From the NCBI GenBank assembly GCA_021797495.1, contig JAJZZO010000002.1, forward strand, positions 1-52,866: DNA of 52,866 nucleotides. Direction: 5' to 3'. Shown piece by piece: positions 8,313-14,506 of this stretch. Below the pieces are notes generated by a model. The model saw nothing but the letters and a program-made list of their open reading frames with translations. It had not been told where the DNA came from and did no database searches. The first letter of the stretch is position 1. Every line of letters begins with the position of its first letter. The translations under genes and the position numbers were made by a program. Source of the DNA: Microcaldota archaeon (GTDB lineage: Archaea > Micrarchaeota > Micrarchaeia > Micrarchaeales > Micrarchaeaceae).

Positions 8313-10043
8313 TTATTTTTTGAGCAGTTTTTTCAACGAGTGCAGAGGTAGCGTGTTTGCCACCATGCGCTTTTGAAGCCAGCCGCGGCGTGCCATGCCT
8401 ATGCCATACCTTAGGAAATCGAAATGCGAGATGCTGTGTGCGTCGGAATCCACAGAAAACTTTATCTTGTAGTCTTTTATGGCGAATATCGAGGAATCGT
8501 TCAGGTCCAACCTGCTCGGGTATGAATCTATCTCCATTATGACGTTGCGCTCCTCGGCTTTTTCGGCTATCCTGCGCAGGTCTATCTTGTAAGCTTCCCT
8601 TTCATTTATTATCCTGCCTGTAGGATGTGCGAGTATGTTTACGTAACCAGAATCTATGGCTTTTGATACGCGCTCCGTCATTGAATTTATGTCCATACTG
8701 AAGTTCGAATGCACCGCGGCAACTACGCAGTCCATGGCTTTCAATGCTTTGGGGCTTAGGTCGAGCGTGCCGTCTTTAAGTATGTCGACCTCAGCGCCTT
8801 TCAGTATAGTGAGCTTTCCTGAAAGTTTGTCGTTAATCGAATCTATGCGTTTGAAAAATTCTTCAAAACTTTTCTCGTCCATGCCGTGGGCCACCTTAAG
8901 GCTTTTCGTATGGTTTGTTACCGCGAGATATTTCACCCCATGGGAGATTGCAGCATTTGCCATCTCCTCCAAAGTATTTGTTCCGTCAGTCTCTGCAGTA
9001 TGCGAATGCAGGTCACCACGCAGGTCCTGAAGCCTTACAAGCGTTGGAAGCTTGTGTTTCTTCGCCAGTTCTATTTCTCCCCTGTTCTCGCGCATCTCAG
9101 GTTCTATCCAGTCCATGCCGAGCCTTGAATATATATCGACTTCATCTATTGCTGATATGACATTGTCATTCTTGTCGAAAAGCCCGTATTCATTGAGCTT
9201 ATAGCCTTTCGATATGGCGATTTTACGGACTTCCACGTTGTGCTCCCTGTTCCCGGTGAAATACTGCATAGCAGCGCCGAAGCTTTCCGGTGCAATTACC
9301 CTCAGATCGCAGGTAGTGCCCATATCCAGCCATACTGTGGATTTAGTCGGACCTTTTACTACCGTGCTTGTTACGCCTTTCATACTAGTAAAAAGATCCA
9401 TGACCTTTTCAGGGTCCTTTGATATTGCCAGTATGTCTATGTCGCCTATTGTTTCTTTCATCCTCCTTGTGGAGCCGCATATTATCGCTTTATCAACCAG
9501 TTTGGATTCCTTGAGCCTGGATATTATGGATTCGGCAACAGGCAACGCATCCCCGAGAAGCAAACGGCCCTTTGAACCTTCGAGCATCTCTATGCCCTTT
9601 TCGAGCAATTGTTCGCTCTTCTCGCCGAAGCCCTCGAGACCCATGAGCTTGTGCGCCTCTATGGCCTCCTTGAGCTCCGGTATGTTCCTTACACCGAGCT
9701 TTTGATAGAGCATTATCGCCCTCTTGGCACCGCTGCCGCCAACCTTTGTCATGTTGGCGAAGTCTATTGGGTATTGCTTTTTGAGCTCCTCGTATTTTTT
9801 AACATGGCCGGTCTTGATGTATTCCTCTATCTTAGCTGCGAGGCCCTTGCCTATGCCTTTTATGGACATGAGGCCATTGACTCCAGAGCGCTTGTACAGC
9901 TCTGCTATGTCCTCGTCAAGGGACGAGATTGCCATGGCGGCATTCTGGTAAGCCCGCACTTCGAACCTTGCCGTCGGCCTCTGGTCTACGCTAAGCATGT
10001 CGGCTATCTCGTCGAATATCTCTGCCAGCTCCTTGTTCGGCAT
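8313..10043 (-). CDS. polX: PolX-family DNA polymerase with PHP domain
   Basis: This 576-aa repair polymerase has the bacterial/archaeal PolX layout: an 8-kDa-like N-terminal domain with helix-hairpin-helix elements (IKGIGKG at about 62, VGGSGA at about 98), a nucleotidyltransferase core with GSTRRMKETIGDIDIL (about 190-205, two catalytic Asp), a third Asp in the DLRVI segment, and a C-terminal PHP domain with DLHSHTAETDG (about 345), NHT, HSNF, HPTG and SDAH metal-ligand motifs. The PHP domain probably gives 3'-5' exonuclease or phosphoesterase activity. Its promoter lies inside an inverted repeat (10062-10105). Confidence 0.93.
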   Translation of the reverse strand: MPNKELAEIFDEIADMLSVDQRPTARFEVRAYQNAAMAISSLDEDIAELYKRSGVNGLMSIKGIGKGLAAKIEEYIKTGHVKKYEELKKQYPIDFANMTKVGGSGAKRAIMLYQKLGVRNIPELKEAIEAHKLMGLEGFGEKSEQLLEKGIEMLEGSKGRLLLGDALPVAESIISRLKESKLVDKAIICGSTRRMKETIGDIDILAISKDPEKVMDLFTSMKGVTSTVVKGPTKSTVWLDMGTTCDLRVIAPESFGAAMQYFTGNREHNVEVRKIAISKGYKLNEYGLFDKNDNVISAIDEVDIYSRLGMDWIEPEMRENRGEIELAKKHKLPTLVRLQDLRGDLHSHTAETDGTNTLEEMANAAISHGVKYLAVTNHTKSLKVAHGMDEKSFEEFFKRIDSINDKLSGKLTILKGAEVDILKDGTLDLSPKALKAMDCVVAAVHSNFSMDINSMTERVSKAIDSGYVNILAHPTGRIINEREAYKIDLRRIAEKAEERNVIMEIDSYPSRLDLNDSSIFAIKDYKIKFSVDSDAHSISHFDFLRYGIGMARRGWLQKRMVANTLPLHSLKKLLKK

Positions 10044-10061
10044 TGCACCGCCATTCCGTTG

Positions 10062-10105
10062 TTGCGTATTGATATTTTATACAACACAACATAACCAATA
10101 CGCAA
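10062..10105 (-). promoter_or_regulatory. polX promoter inside a 10-bp inverted repeat
   Basis: A TATA-like box (TATAAAATATC on the minus strand, about 10072-10081) sits about 30 nt upstream of the polX ATG. It is bracketed by a perfect inverted repeat, TTGCGTATTG (10062-10071) and CAATACGCAA (10096-10105), with a 24-nt spacer. That geometry suits a dimeric or looping repressor over a core promoter. Operator function is inference. Confidence 0.5.
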
Positions 10106-10339
10106 TATAATGCAAAGTAAAATCCATAAATAGCTTGTTATTGGTGCATTTCCATTAGAAAATAGTAGTATAAACTTTTGTTGGAATAGTTCGGCTAGGG
10201 TAGAAGTGGTTTTAAGTGCAAAGTTTACTGCATTTGCCAAAATTACCGAAGATGTTCACTGGTTCAACTCCTGCTGTGATTTAGCACATATGGAGAAACC
10301 TTGGGCAGTTTTCTTATATAGGTTGAAACATTTATCTGT
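10106..10339. other. Intergenic region, no gene seen
   Basis: This AT-rich stretch separates polX from the small-protein operon. I found no open frame with coding character, tRNA or terminator. A TATA-like CATAAATAG on the plus strand at about 10125-10133 has no obvious gene behind it. Confidence 0.4.
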
Positions 10340-10483
10340 TCACCTATGCATCTCATCTGCCCAGACGAAGCGATAGACGTTTTCCCTTTCCTTTACTATG
10401 ACCACTGGCCTTGCGTTGGCTGAATCCTTTTCAAGGAATCTCTCCAACTTCCAGTACCTTATTCTCTTTATAGGGTTAAGCAT
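10340..10483 (-). CDS. Small conserved-looking protein, 47 aa
   Basis: This 47-aa ORF reads MLNPIKRIRYWKLERFLEKD and continues with a strand-like RPVVIVKERENVYRFVW. It is the last of three tiny genes on the minus strand, 11 nt after the 48-aa gene. A shared operon and natural-looking amino-acid composition support it; no family is recognised. It may be a small nucleic-acid- or protein-binding factor, but that is a guess. Confidence 0.55.
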   Translation of the reverse strand: MLNPIKRIRYWKLERFLEKDSANARPVVIVKERENVYRFVWADEMHR

Positions 10484-10494
10484 GCATAAACACC

Positions 10495-10641
10495 TCAAAA
10501 AGTTTCGCCGCCGTATTTTTCCTTAAGGTATTTCCTTATTACTTTATAGTACAAAAGCTCCGCGGCCTCTCTTATCTCCGAATCGTTTTGCATGTAACTC
10601 TTTACCGCTTTCTCTATCTCTTTGTTATTTCTGAACATCAT
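10495..10641 (-). CDS. Small helical protein, 48 aa
   Basis: This 48-aa ORF begins MMFRNNKEIEKAVKSYMQ and is almost wholly helical and charged (EIREAAELLYYKVIRKYLKEKY). Its ATG overlaps the stop of the upstream 99-aa gene in an ATGA junction, a strong sign that it is translated. A GGTGTT Shine-Dalgarno-like sequence for the next gene lies at its 3' end. Function is unknown. Confidence 0.6.
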   Translation of the reverse strand: MMFRNNKEIEKAVKSYMQNDSEIREAAELLYYKVIRKYLKEKYGGETF

Positions 10642-10937
10642 TTCATCGCCTTTTTGAGTTCTATTGCGCTTACGAATTTTCCGTATCTGGGGCCTGCAAT
10701 GCTGGCTATTGATTTCTCTACCTGTTCATATGTCTTCTCGTCGAATTTCGCTTTAACCATGTAGCCTATGGAGCCCTCCGTGACGCATACCTCCTCTACG
10801 TCGTCTATATCAATTAGCCTGTTAGCAAGATCGTTTATGTCTGTGTTCTTCTGCGGTTTTATGAAGAAGAAGCTGTGCAGGAAGTCATTCCTGCTGCGCA
10901 ATTTGCATACCCTTCTCTTTTTCTTATCCCTATCCAT
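10638..10937 (-). CDS. Small ferredoxin-like-fold protein, 99 aa
   Basis: This 99-aa protein starts with a basic segment (MDRDKKKRRVCKLRSRND). It then has a beta-alpha-beta pattern: SFFFIKPQKN, DINDLANRLIDIDDVEEVCVTE, GYMVKAKF, and a helix EKSIASIAGP. The pattern resembles the RAM/ACT-like ligand domain of Lrp/AsnC proteins without the helix-turn-helix. It heads an operon of three tiny genes and is divergent from the large Lrp-like regulator at 11329. A link between the two is inference. Confidence 0.55.
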   Translation of the reverse strand: MDRDKKKRRVCKLRSRNDFLHSFFFIKPQKNTDINDLANRLIDIDDVEEVCVTEGSIGYMVKAKFDEKTYEQVEKSIASIAGPRYGKFVSAIELKKAMK

Positions 10938-11028
10938 TTTTTTACCCCTTTGTCATTATATTTCATAATTATTCATTAGCGATTGCGAAGAGTCCATAGA
11001 AAGAGAAAAATGTGAAAAAACAGTGTGG

Positions 11029-11128
11029 GTGGAAAGCCAGGAGGCAGCGAAGTTGCATGGTGGGCACTTTAGAACATAGAAAAATTCGGATATGAAACTA
11101 ATACTTTCCATTCCCGACCCCCTGGCTT
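11029..11128. other. Candidate structured RNA with competing helices
   Basis: Two long-range helices share bases and so exclude each other: GTGGAAAG (11029-11036) with CTTTCCAT (11104-11111, one G-U), and AAGCCAGG (11034-11041) with CCTGGCTT (11121-11128). Between them lies a compact hairpin, GCAGC-GAA-GTTGC (11044-11056). The region is less AT-rich than its surroundings and has no convincing ORF. It could be a small RNA or a leader of the gene at 11329. I see no known family signature. Confidence 0.3.
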
Positions 11129-11149
11129 GATTAATATTACGGCATAGCT

Positions 11150-11328
11150 TTTATAAATGGGTTTATGGTAAAATGTTATTGTTTATAAACTTAGATAGTA
11201 AAAATTGCTTTTAGATTTTAATAAATCTATATATTAACTTATATAATATAGGCATAATAGAGTATATAAAAATTTAATAATATATTTTAAATATTAATTT
11301 ATATAAGTATTATAAACGGGCGGGAAAA
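11150..11328 (+). promoter_or_regulatory. Very AT-rich promoter region of the Lrp-like gene
   Basis: This stretch is extremely AT-rich, with many overlapping TATA-like words (for example TTATATAAG at about 11299-11307). The start codon at 11329 is preceded by GGGCGGGAAAA, an imperfect Shine-Dalgarno sequence. The composition stands out from the rest of the window and might also be a site for nucleoid or regulator binding. Confidence 0.4.
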
Positions 11329-12681
11329 ATGGAATTAGACGCTAAGGTAAAAAGTGTGATTGATACACTAAAGCAGGAGCATACACACCACATCGCGCTA
11401 TACAAAAAAAGGGATGGATATTATGTGTATGAGACAATGCCAAAATGGGACAAGGTTAAACAGCGCAATACGCTGCTTACGCTATATATAGGCAAAATAA
11501 CCTTTGGCGGCGAATTAGTAGAGCCAAAACGAAGGAAAGGTTTTATAAAGGGAGTAAAAAACCTGGATGAGTATATAGACAGGTTAAATAGGTTAGAAAA
11601 TCAGAATGAGAGAAGCTATTTCGAGAATGAATATGAACCCCTAATTCTAAAAGAGCTTAGCACTAACCCAAGAGACGGTGTTGCAGAGATAAGTAGGAGA
11701 GTAGGGCTACCTTATTCAACAACGTCATACTGGATAAAGAAATTGGAAAAAAAATACGAGATAGTTTATACTATGGATTATTGGTTCTTAAAGCAATTTG
11801 ATTTAAACAGGTATATAGTAATAGTAAAATTCAAAAATAAAAGGCCGGATATAGATGGACTTAAGCGTGTCTTGGAAAGTAACCCATTTGTTCAGCTGGC
11901 CGTTTCGACAAGAGGCACATACGATCTTTTTATCTTTCTCATAGCTAAAACGCCTAGGGACGCCGAGGATATTATATATGGCTTGCGATCACACAACGTA
12001 CTGTCGCATTATCCGGCAAAATGGTATGCAAGTTATTACGGGATAGGAACTGGTTTTATACCGCTCCGTGACAGTTTCTTCGACGCATTGAAAGAGAGAG
12101 TATGGCATAGGAGCAAAGAGCATCCAAGAAAGCAAAAAGGTCAGATATTTCTAAGGGAATATGCAACACTGAAGGAGTTAAACAGCAATGGTCTTGTTAA
12201 ATTCTCGGAGATTGATGAGAAATATCACCTCAAGAACGGTTCCGCACAGTATACGTACCATGAATTAGTTAATAACAGAATGCTATTGCGTATCACTATG
12301 TATATGAAAAAGCCACCAGCAAAAGGCGTAGGTATATTCATCGCAGAGCAACGCAATATCGGATTGTTCAACGAACACAGAGAGGACTATTTAAAAGAGC
12401 TCATATTGGATGGAAAAGAGCCATTAAACAGGTACCTATTTGAAGGCGATATAGGTTCGCCATATGGGGTTATGCTAATTACACCGATATTCAGCAATGG
12501 CAACCTAGACAAAGCAGAGGATATTATCAGGCAAAAGGTAAAAGGTTCACTAGTAAAGACTTCTGTTGTTACCGATGTTTTGGTAGGGAATCTTGGCTTT
12601 CGAAAGATAGATACAATAAAAACATGGCCATATGAGACATTAGTTAAAGAGTACGATTATAAAACTGAAACCGAGGAATAG
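11329..12681 (+). CDS. Large Lrp/AsnC-like DNA-binding regulator
   Basis: This 450-aa protein appears to contain two regulator-like modules. After an N-terminal domain of about 90 residues comes an Lrp-type helix-turn-helix (about 103-140; DGVAEISRRVGLPYSTTSYW), then an AsnC-like alpha-beta domain (about 155-225; RYIVIVKFK, GTYDLFIFLIAK). A second winged-helix-like segment (about 265-310) is followed by another ferredoxin-like domain ending near 425. Normal Lrp proteins are about 150 aa, so this looks like a tandem fusion with an added N-terminal part. It is probably a transcription regulator; target and ligand are unknown. Confidence 0.6.
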   Translation: MELDAKVKSVIDTLKQEHTHHIALYKKRDGYYVYETMPKWDKVKQRNTLLTLYIGKITFGGELVEPKRRKGFIKGVKNLDEYIDRLNRLENQNERSYFENEYEPLILKELSTNPRDGVAEISRRVGLPYSTTSYWIKKLEKKYEIVYTMDYWFLKQFDLNRYIVIVKFKNKRPDIDGLKRVLESNPFVQLAVSTRGTYDLFIFLIAKTPRDAEDIIYGLRSHNVLSHYPAKWYASYYGIGTGFIPLRDSFFDALKERVWHRSKEHPRKQKGQIFLREYATLKELNSNGLVKFSEIDEKYHLKNGSAQYTYHELVNNRMLLRITMYMKKPPAKGVGIFIAEQRNIGLFNEHREDYLKELILDGKEPLNRYLFEGDIGSPYGVMLITPIFSNGNLDKAEDIIRQKVKGSLVKTSVVTDVLVGNLGFRKIDTIKTWPYETLVKEYDYKTETEE

Positions 12682-12707
12682 GAATAAAATACTATTAACA
12701 TTATTTG

Positions 12708-12731
12708 TTATCCTCCGTGTCCACCATCCAT
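12708..12731 (-). CDS. Mini-ORF 3 (MDGGHGG)
   Basis: This third copy of a tandem 40-bp unit on the minus strand is ATG plus six codons plus TAA, encoding MDGGHGG. AGGTGAT, a good Shine-Dalgarno sequence, lies 4 nt before the ATG. Relative to copy 1 it keeps length, spacing and glycine richness but changes three residues. It is far below usual gene length; coding is inferred from the pattern across the three copies. Confidence 0.5.
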   Translation of the reverse strand: MDGGHGG

Positions 12732-12747
12732 CAAAATCACCTAAATA

Positions 12748-12771
12748 TTACGCACCACTGCTGCCTCCCAT
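12748..12771 (-). CDS. Mini-ORF 2 (MGGSSGA)
   Basis: This middle copy encodes MGGSSGA and stops with TAA. It is preceded by AGGCGAT, one base away from the AGGTGAT of its neighbours. Against copy 1, three of the four changed codons are synonymous (AGC/AGT, GGA/GGT, GCT/GCG), which suggests the peptide, not just the DNA, is conserved. Confidence 0.5.
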   Translation of the reverse strand: MGGSSGA

Positions 12772-12787
12772 TAGAATCGCCTAAAAA

Positions 12788-12811
12788 TTAAGCTCCGCTT
12801 CCGCCTCCCAT
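12788..12811 (-). CDS. Mini-ORF 1 (MGGGSGA)
   Basis: The first mini-ORF encodes MGGGSGA with TAA stop. AGGTGAT stands 4 nt before its ATG, and it begins 17 nt after the stop of the small membrane peptide, so one mRNA would carry the membrane peptide followed by three 7-aa peptides. Gly/Ser-rich peptides of this size might act as signals or ligands, or their translation could be the regulatory event. Confidence 0.5.
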   Translation of the reverse strand: MGGGSGA

Positions 12812-12828
12812 CAAAATCACCTAAATAT

Positions 12829-13023
12829 TTATACTTCAAGCAAAATTGGACTGACGTGTTTAAATACCTTTTGTGCCTGCCTTGTATAATCCAGTAAAAG
12901 CAACAATACACTGGAAGAGATAACGGCAAACACGAAGAATCCGCCAATGAAATACCCTGCGGTTCTGACAGTAAGGCAGCCTGACATAAGCAGTTTCAAC
13001 ATCCAAGAAAGAGTTCGTGCCAA
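12829..13023 (-). CDS. Small single-span membrane peptide
   Basis: This ORF of 57-64 aa has one strong transmembrane segment, GYFIGGFFVFAVISSSVLLL, followed by a basic amphipathic tail (DYTRQAQKVFKHVSP). The longest start is TTG at 13023; ATG at 13002 would give 57 aa, and neither has a clear Shine-Dalgarno sequence. A competing frame in the same region (ATG about 13032) is also open but lacks recognisable features. Its position directly upstream of the mini-ORFs suggests a common transcript. Function is unknown. Confidence 0.45.
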   Translation of the reverse strand: MARTLSWMLKLLMSGCLTVRTAGYFIGGFFVFAVISSSVLLLLLDYTRQAQKVFKHVSPILLEV

Positions 13024-13085
13024 TTTCTATGCGCATGGCAAAGCATTTATCATTTCGCTACCAGGTATCTGCATAAGTGTTTGGA

Positions 13086-13679
13086 ATGGCTGAAGAAGGC
13101 ACGGACATGCTTAGGGAGCTTGACAGGCTCAGGAAGCTTAATGCGATATACCTTAGGATAATAAACAGGTATAACAGCTATATAGGGGAAGACGAGAGCA
13201 TATCGGTGGCGGAACTTCCAAGGCTCGTGACGCCAAAGGACCAGGAAGTCTCCAAGAAGGCAAAGGAGATAATGGAAAGCTTCGAGCAGTATAGCTACGA
13301 TAAAGACTTTTACTCTGCCAGCATAATGGCGTACGAGTTTGTGAAGAAGAACATAGAGCCCATAGTGCTCCCTGTGGAATTCTGGCTCGAACCTTCAGAA
13401 ACCCTGGAATTCGGCGCAGGCGAAAAGCTTGATAGGTATACGCTGCTGTGCAGCCTGCTGATAGCGCTGGGAAACCCTTCGGCAAAGATATTGATAACAG
13501 AAAAAAACGAACGGCTCAACCCAATATTGTACTATGAGTTCAACGGCATTTACATGCTCGACTTCGCTACAGAGATAAAAAAATTCGAGAGCAAGAACGA
13601 GCTTCTCAGTCATATAGGCATGGACGATGATACTATAGCCTACGAGTTCAACGACAAGATGTACCTGGACATAATCTAG
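13086..13679 (+). CDS. Transglutaminase-like fold protein
   Basis: This 197-aa protein has a C-terminal half (about residues 95-190) that follows the transglutaminase/papain-like pattern. LDRYTLLCSLLIALGNPSA has a Cys in the helix where the nucleophile is expected and the usual LG-x-P-A ending; ILYYEFNGIYMLDFA could supply the Asp strand. A clear catalytic His is not obvious, so it may be inactive. The N-terminus is a charged helix. I start it at ATG 13086 and not the in-frame GTG at 13077. Confidence 0.5.
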   Translation: MAEEGTDMLRELDRLRKLNAIYLRIINRYNSYIGEDESISVAELPRLVTPKDQEVSKKAKEIMESFEQYSYDKDFYSASIMAYEFVKKNIEPIVLPVEFWLEPSETLEFGAGEKLDRYTLLCSLLIALGNPSAKILITEKNERLNPILYYEFNGIYMLDFATEIKKFESKNELLSHIGMDDDTIAYEFNDKMYLDII

Positions 13680-13685
13680 AAGGAC

Positions 13686-13820
13686 TTAGCCCGCTATCTT
13701 GCCCCTCCTTCTTGAGGCCTTAAGCCTCTTCCGGTGCTCTTTCTTGAGCCTGCTTACCTTCTGCTTGTTCCTGTAATCCTTACCTATCTTCCTGTTTGAT
13801 TTAGTTACTTTCTTCTGCAT
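13686..13820 (-). CDS. Very basic 44-aa protein
   Basis: This 44-aa ORF is roughly half Lys/Arg (MQKKVTKSNRKIGKDYRNKQ, then RLKKEHRKRLKASRRRG). The start is fixed by GGTGCTTTA immediately before the ATG, the Shine-Dalgarno type used elsewhere here. Composition and size suit an RNA-binding or ribosome-associated protein, but I do not recognise a named ribosomal protein. It lies tail-to-tail with the transglutaminase-like gene. Confidence 0.6.
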   Translation of the reverse strand: MQKKVTKSNRKIGKDYRNKQKVSRLKKEHRKRLKASRRRGKIAG

Positions 13821-13878
13821 TAAAGCACCATAGATAGCTTTATTTCCGACTTTAGCTTATTTATTGCTTTTGATTGGC

Positions 13879-14418
13879 TCACTTTATGCTCAGCCTGAAA
13901 TCCTTTTGATAAGCTACCTGTACTACAGGCAAAACTATTTCAAGGACGCCGTTTTTGTATGTTGCTGTTGCCTTTTCCGGGTCCACGTTGGCCTCGAGCT
14001 GTATCTTCTTGCTGAACGCCATCCCCTTGCTGTTCATCTCTATTATGAGAATACCCTGCGAGGCTATAACGTTTATTTCCTCCTTCTTCGCGTTGGGCAT
14101 GCTTGCGTCAACAACCACCGAATCCTTCTTGTATATAGTCTCAACGAAGGGCTCGCTCGGCTGCACTGGTGGCAGCTGAGGTGGCTGGATAGGCTGCACG
14201 GGCTTGAAGTCCTTTGCAATGTGGTTAGGGCCTGGCGGCATCGGCTTGAGATCCATGCCATTTGTGGAGAGTTTTATGTTTATTCCGAACTCCTTGGCTA
14301 TGTTGTTCATGTCTTCGGAATCCATGTTGTCTTTTAACGTCTTTGCAATCAGCTTTATCAGGTTTTCTATATCAGGAACGCCATCGTTGTTGTCGTTCTT
14401 ACTCTTCTTCCTTGGCAT
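13879..14418 (-). CDS. Hsp20/alpha-crystallin small heat-shock protein
   Basis: This 179-aa small chaperone has an alpha-crystallin domain (about 95-179) including VVVDASMPNAKKEEINV, GILIIEM, and the signature NGVLEIVLP (about 156-164). The N-terminal 85 residues are an unusual arm: basic start, helix, then a proline-rich linker with PPQLPPVQPSEP. GGTGTG precedes the ATG by about 8 nt. It presumably holds unfolding proteins in oligomers. Confidence 0.85.
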   Translation of the reverse strand: MPRKKSKNDNNDGVPDIENLIKLIAKTLKDNMDSEDMNNIAKEFGINIKLSTNGMDLKPMPPGPNHIAKDFKPVQPIQPPQLPPVQPSEPFVETIYKKDSVVVDASMPNAKKEEINVIASQGILIIEMNSKGMAFSKKIQLEANVDPEKATATYKNGVLEIVLPVVQVAYQKDFRLSIK

Positions 14419-14506
14419 AAAATCGCCACACCTTTACTTTTTGAACGAGATATAAAAAGCTTTGCAGCAGCGGCATAACTGCGTTTACCTTTATTGGTAC
14501 GGCTGT

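Larger units (their letters stand above)
12721..12836. repeat. 40-bp tandem repeat, three copies
   Basis: Three units begin at 12721, 12761 and 12801, an exact 40-bp period. The best-kept core on the plus strand is CATCAAAATCACCTAAATAT; the rest of the unit varies mainly at what would be third codon positions on the minus strand. No further copy is visible on either side. The repeat consists of a Shine-Dalgarno/spacer part and a mini-ORF part, annotated separately. Confidence 0.85.

Noticed and set aside
10004-10240. 78-codon minus frame overlapping the polX start
   Set aside because: It covers the polX promoter and inverted repeat, changes frame relative to polX and has no recognisable features.
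10245-10275. tRNA T-arm-like text (GGTTCAACTCC)
   Set aside because: The flanking bases do not form a T stem, acceptor or anticodon arm.
12721-12836. CRISPR array
   Set aside because: The repeat period is 40 bp with near-continuous similarity and no unique spacers, and there are no cas genes; the units look like mini-ORFs.
13024-13032. Alternative frame from ATG about 13032 over the small membrane peptide
   Set aside because: It is open for about 57 codons but rich in Arg, Cys and Tyr without pattern, whereas the other frame has a clean transmembrane segment and leads directly into the mini-ORFs. I cannot fully exclude it.
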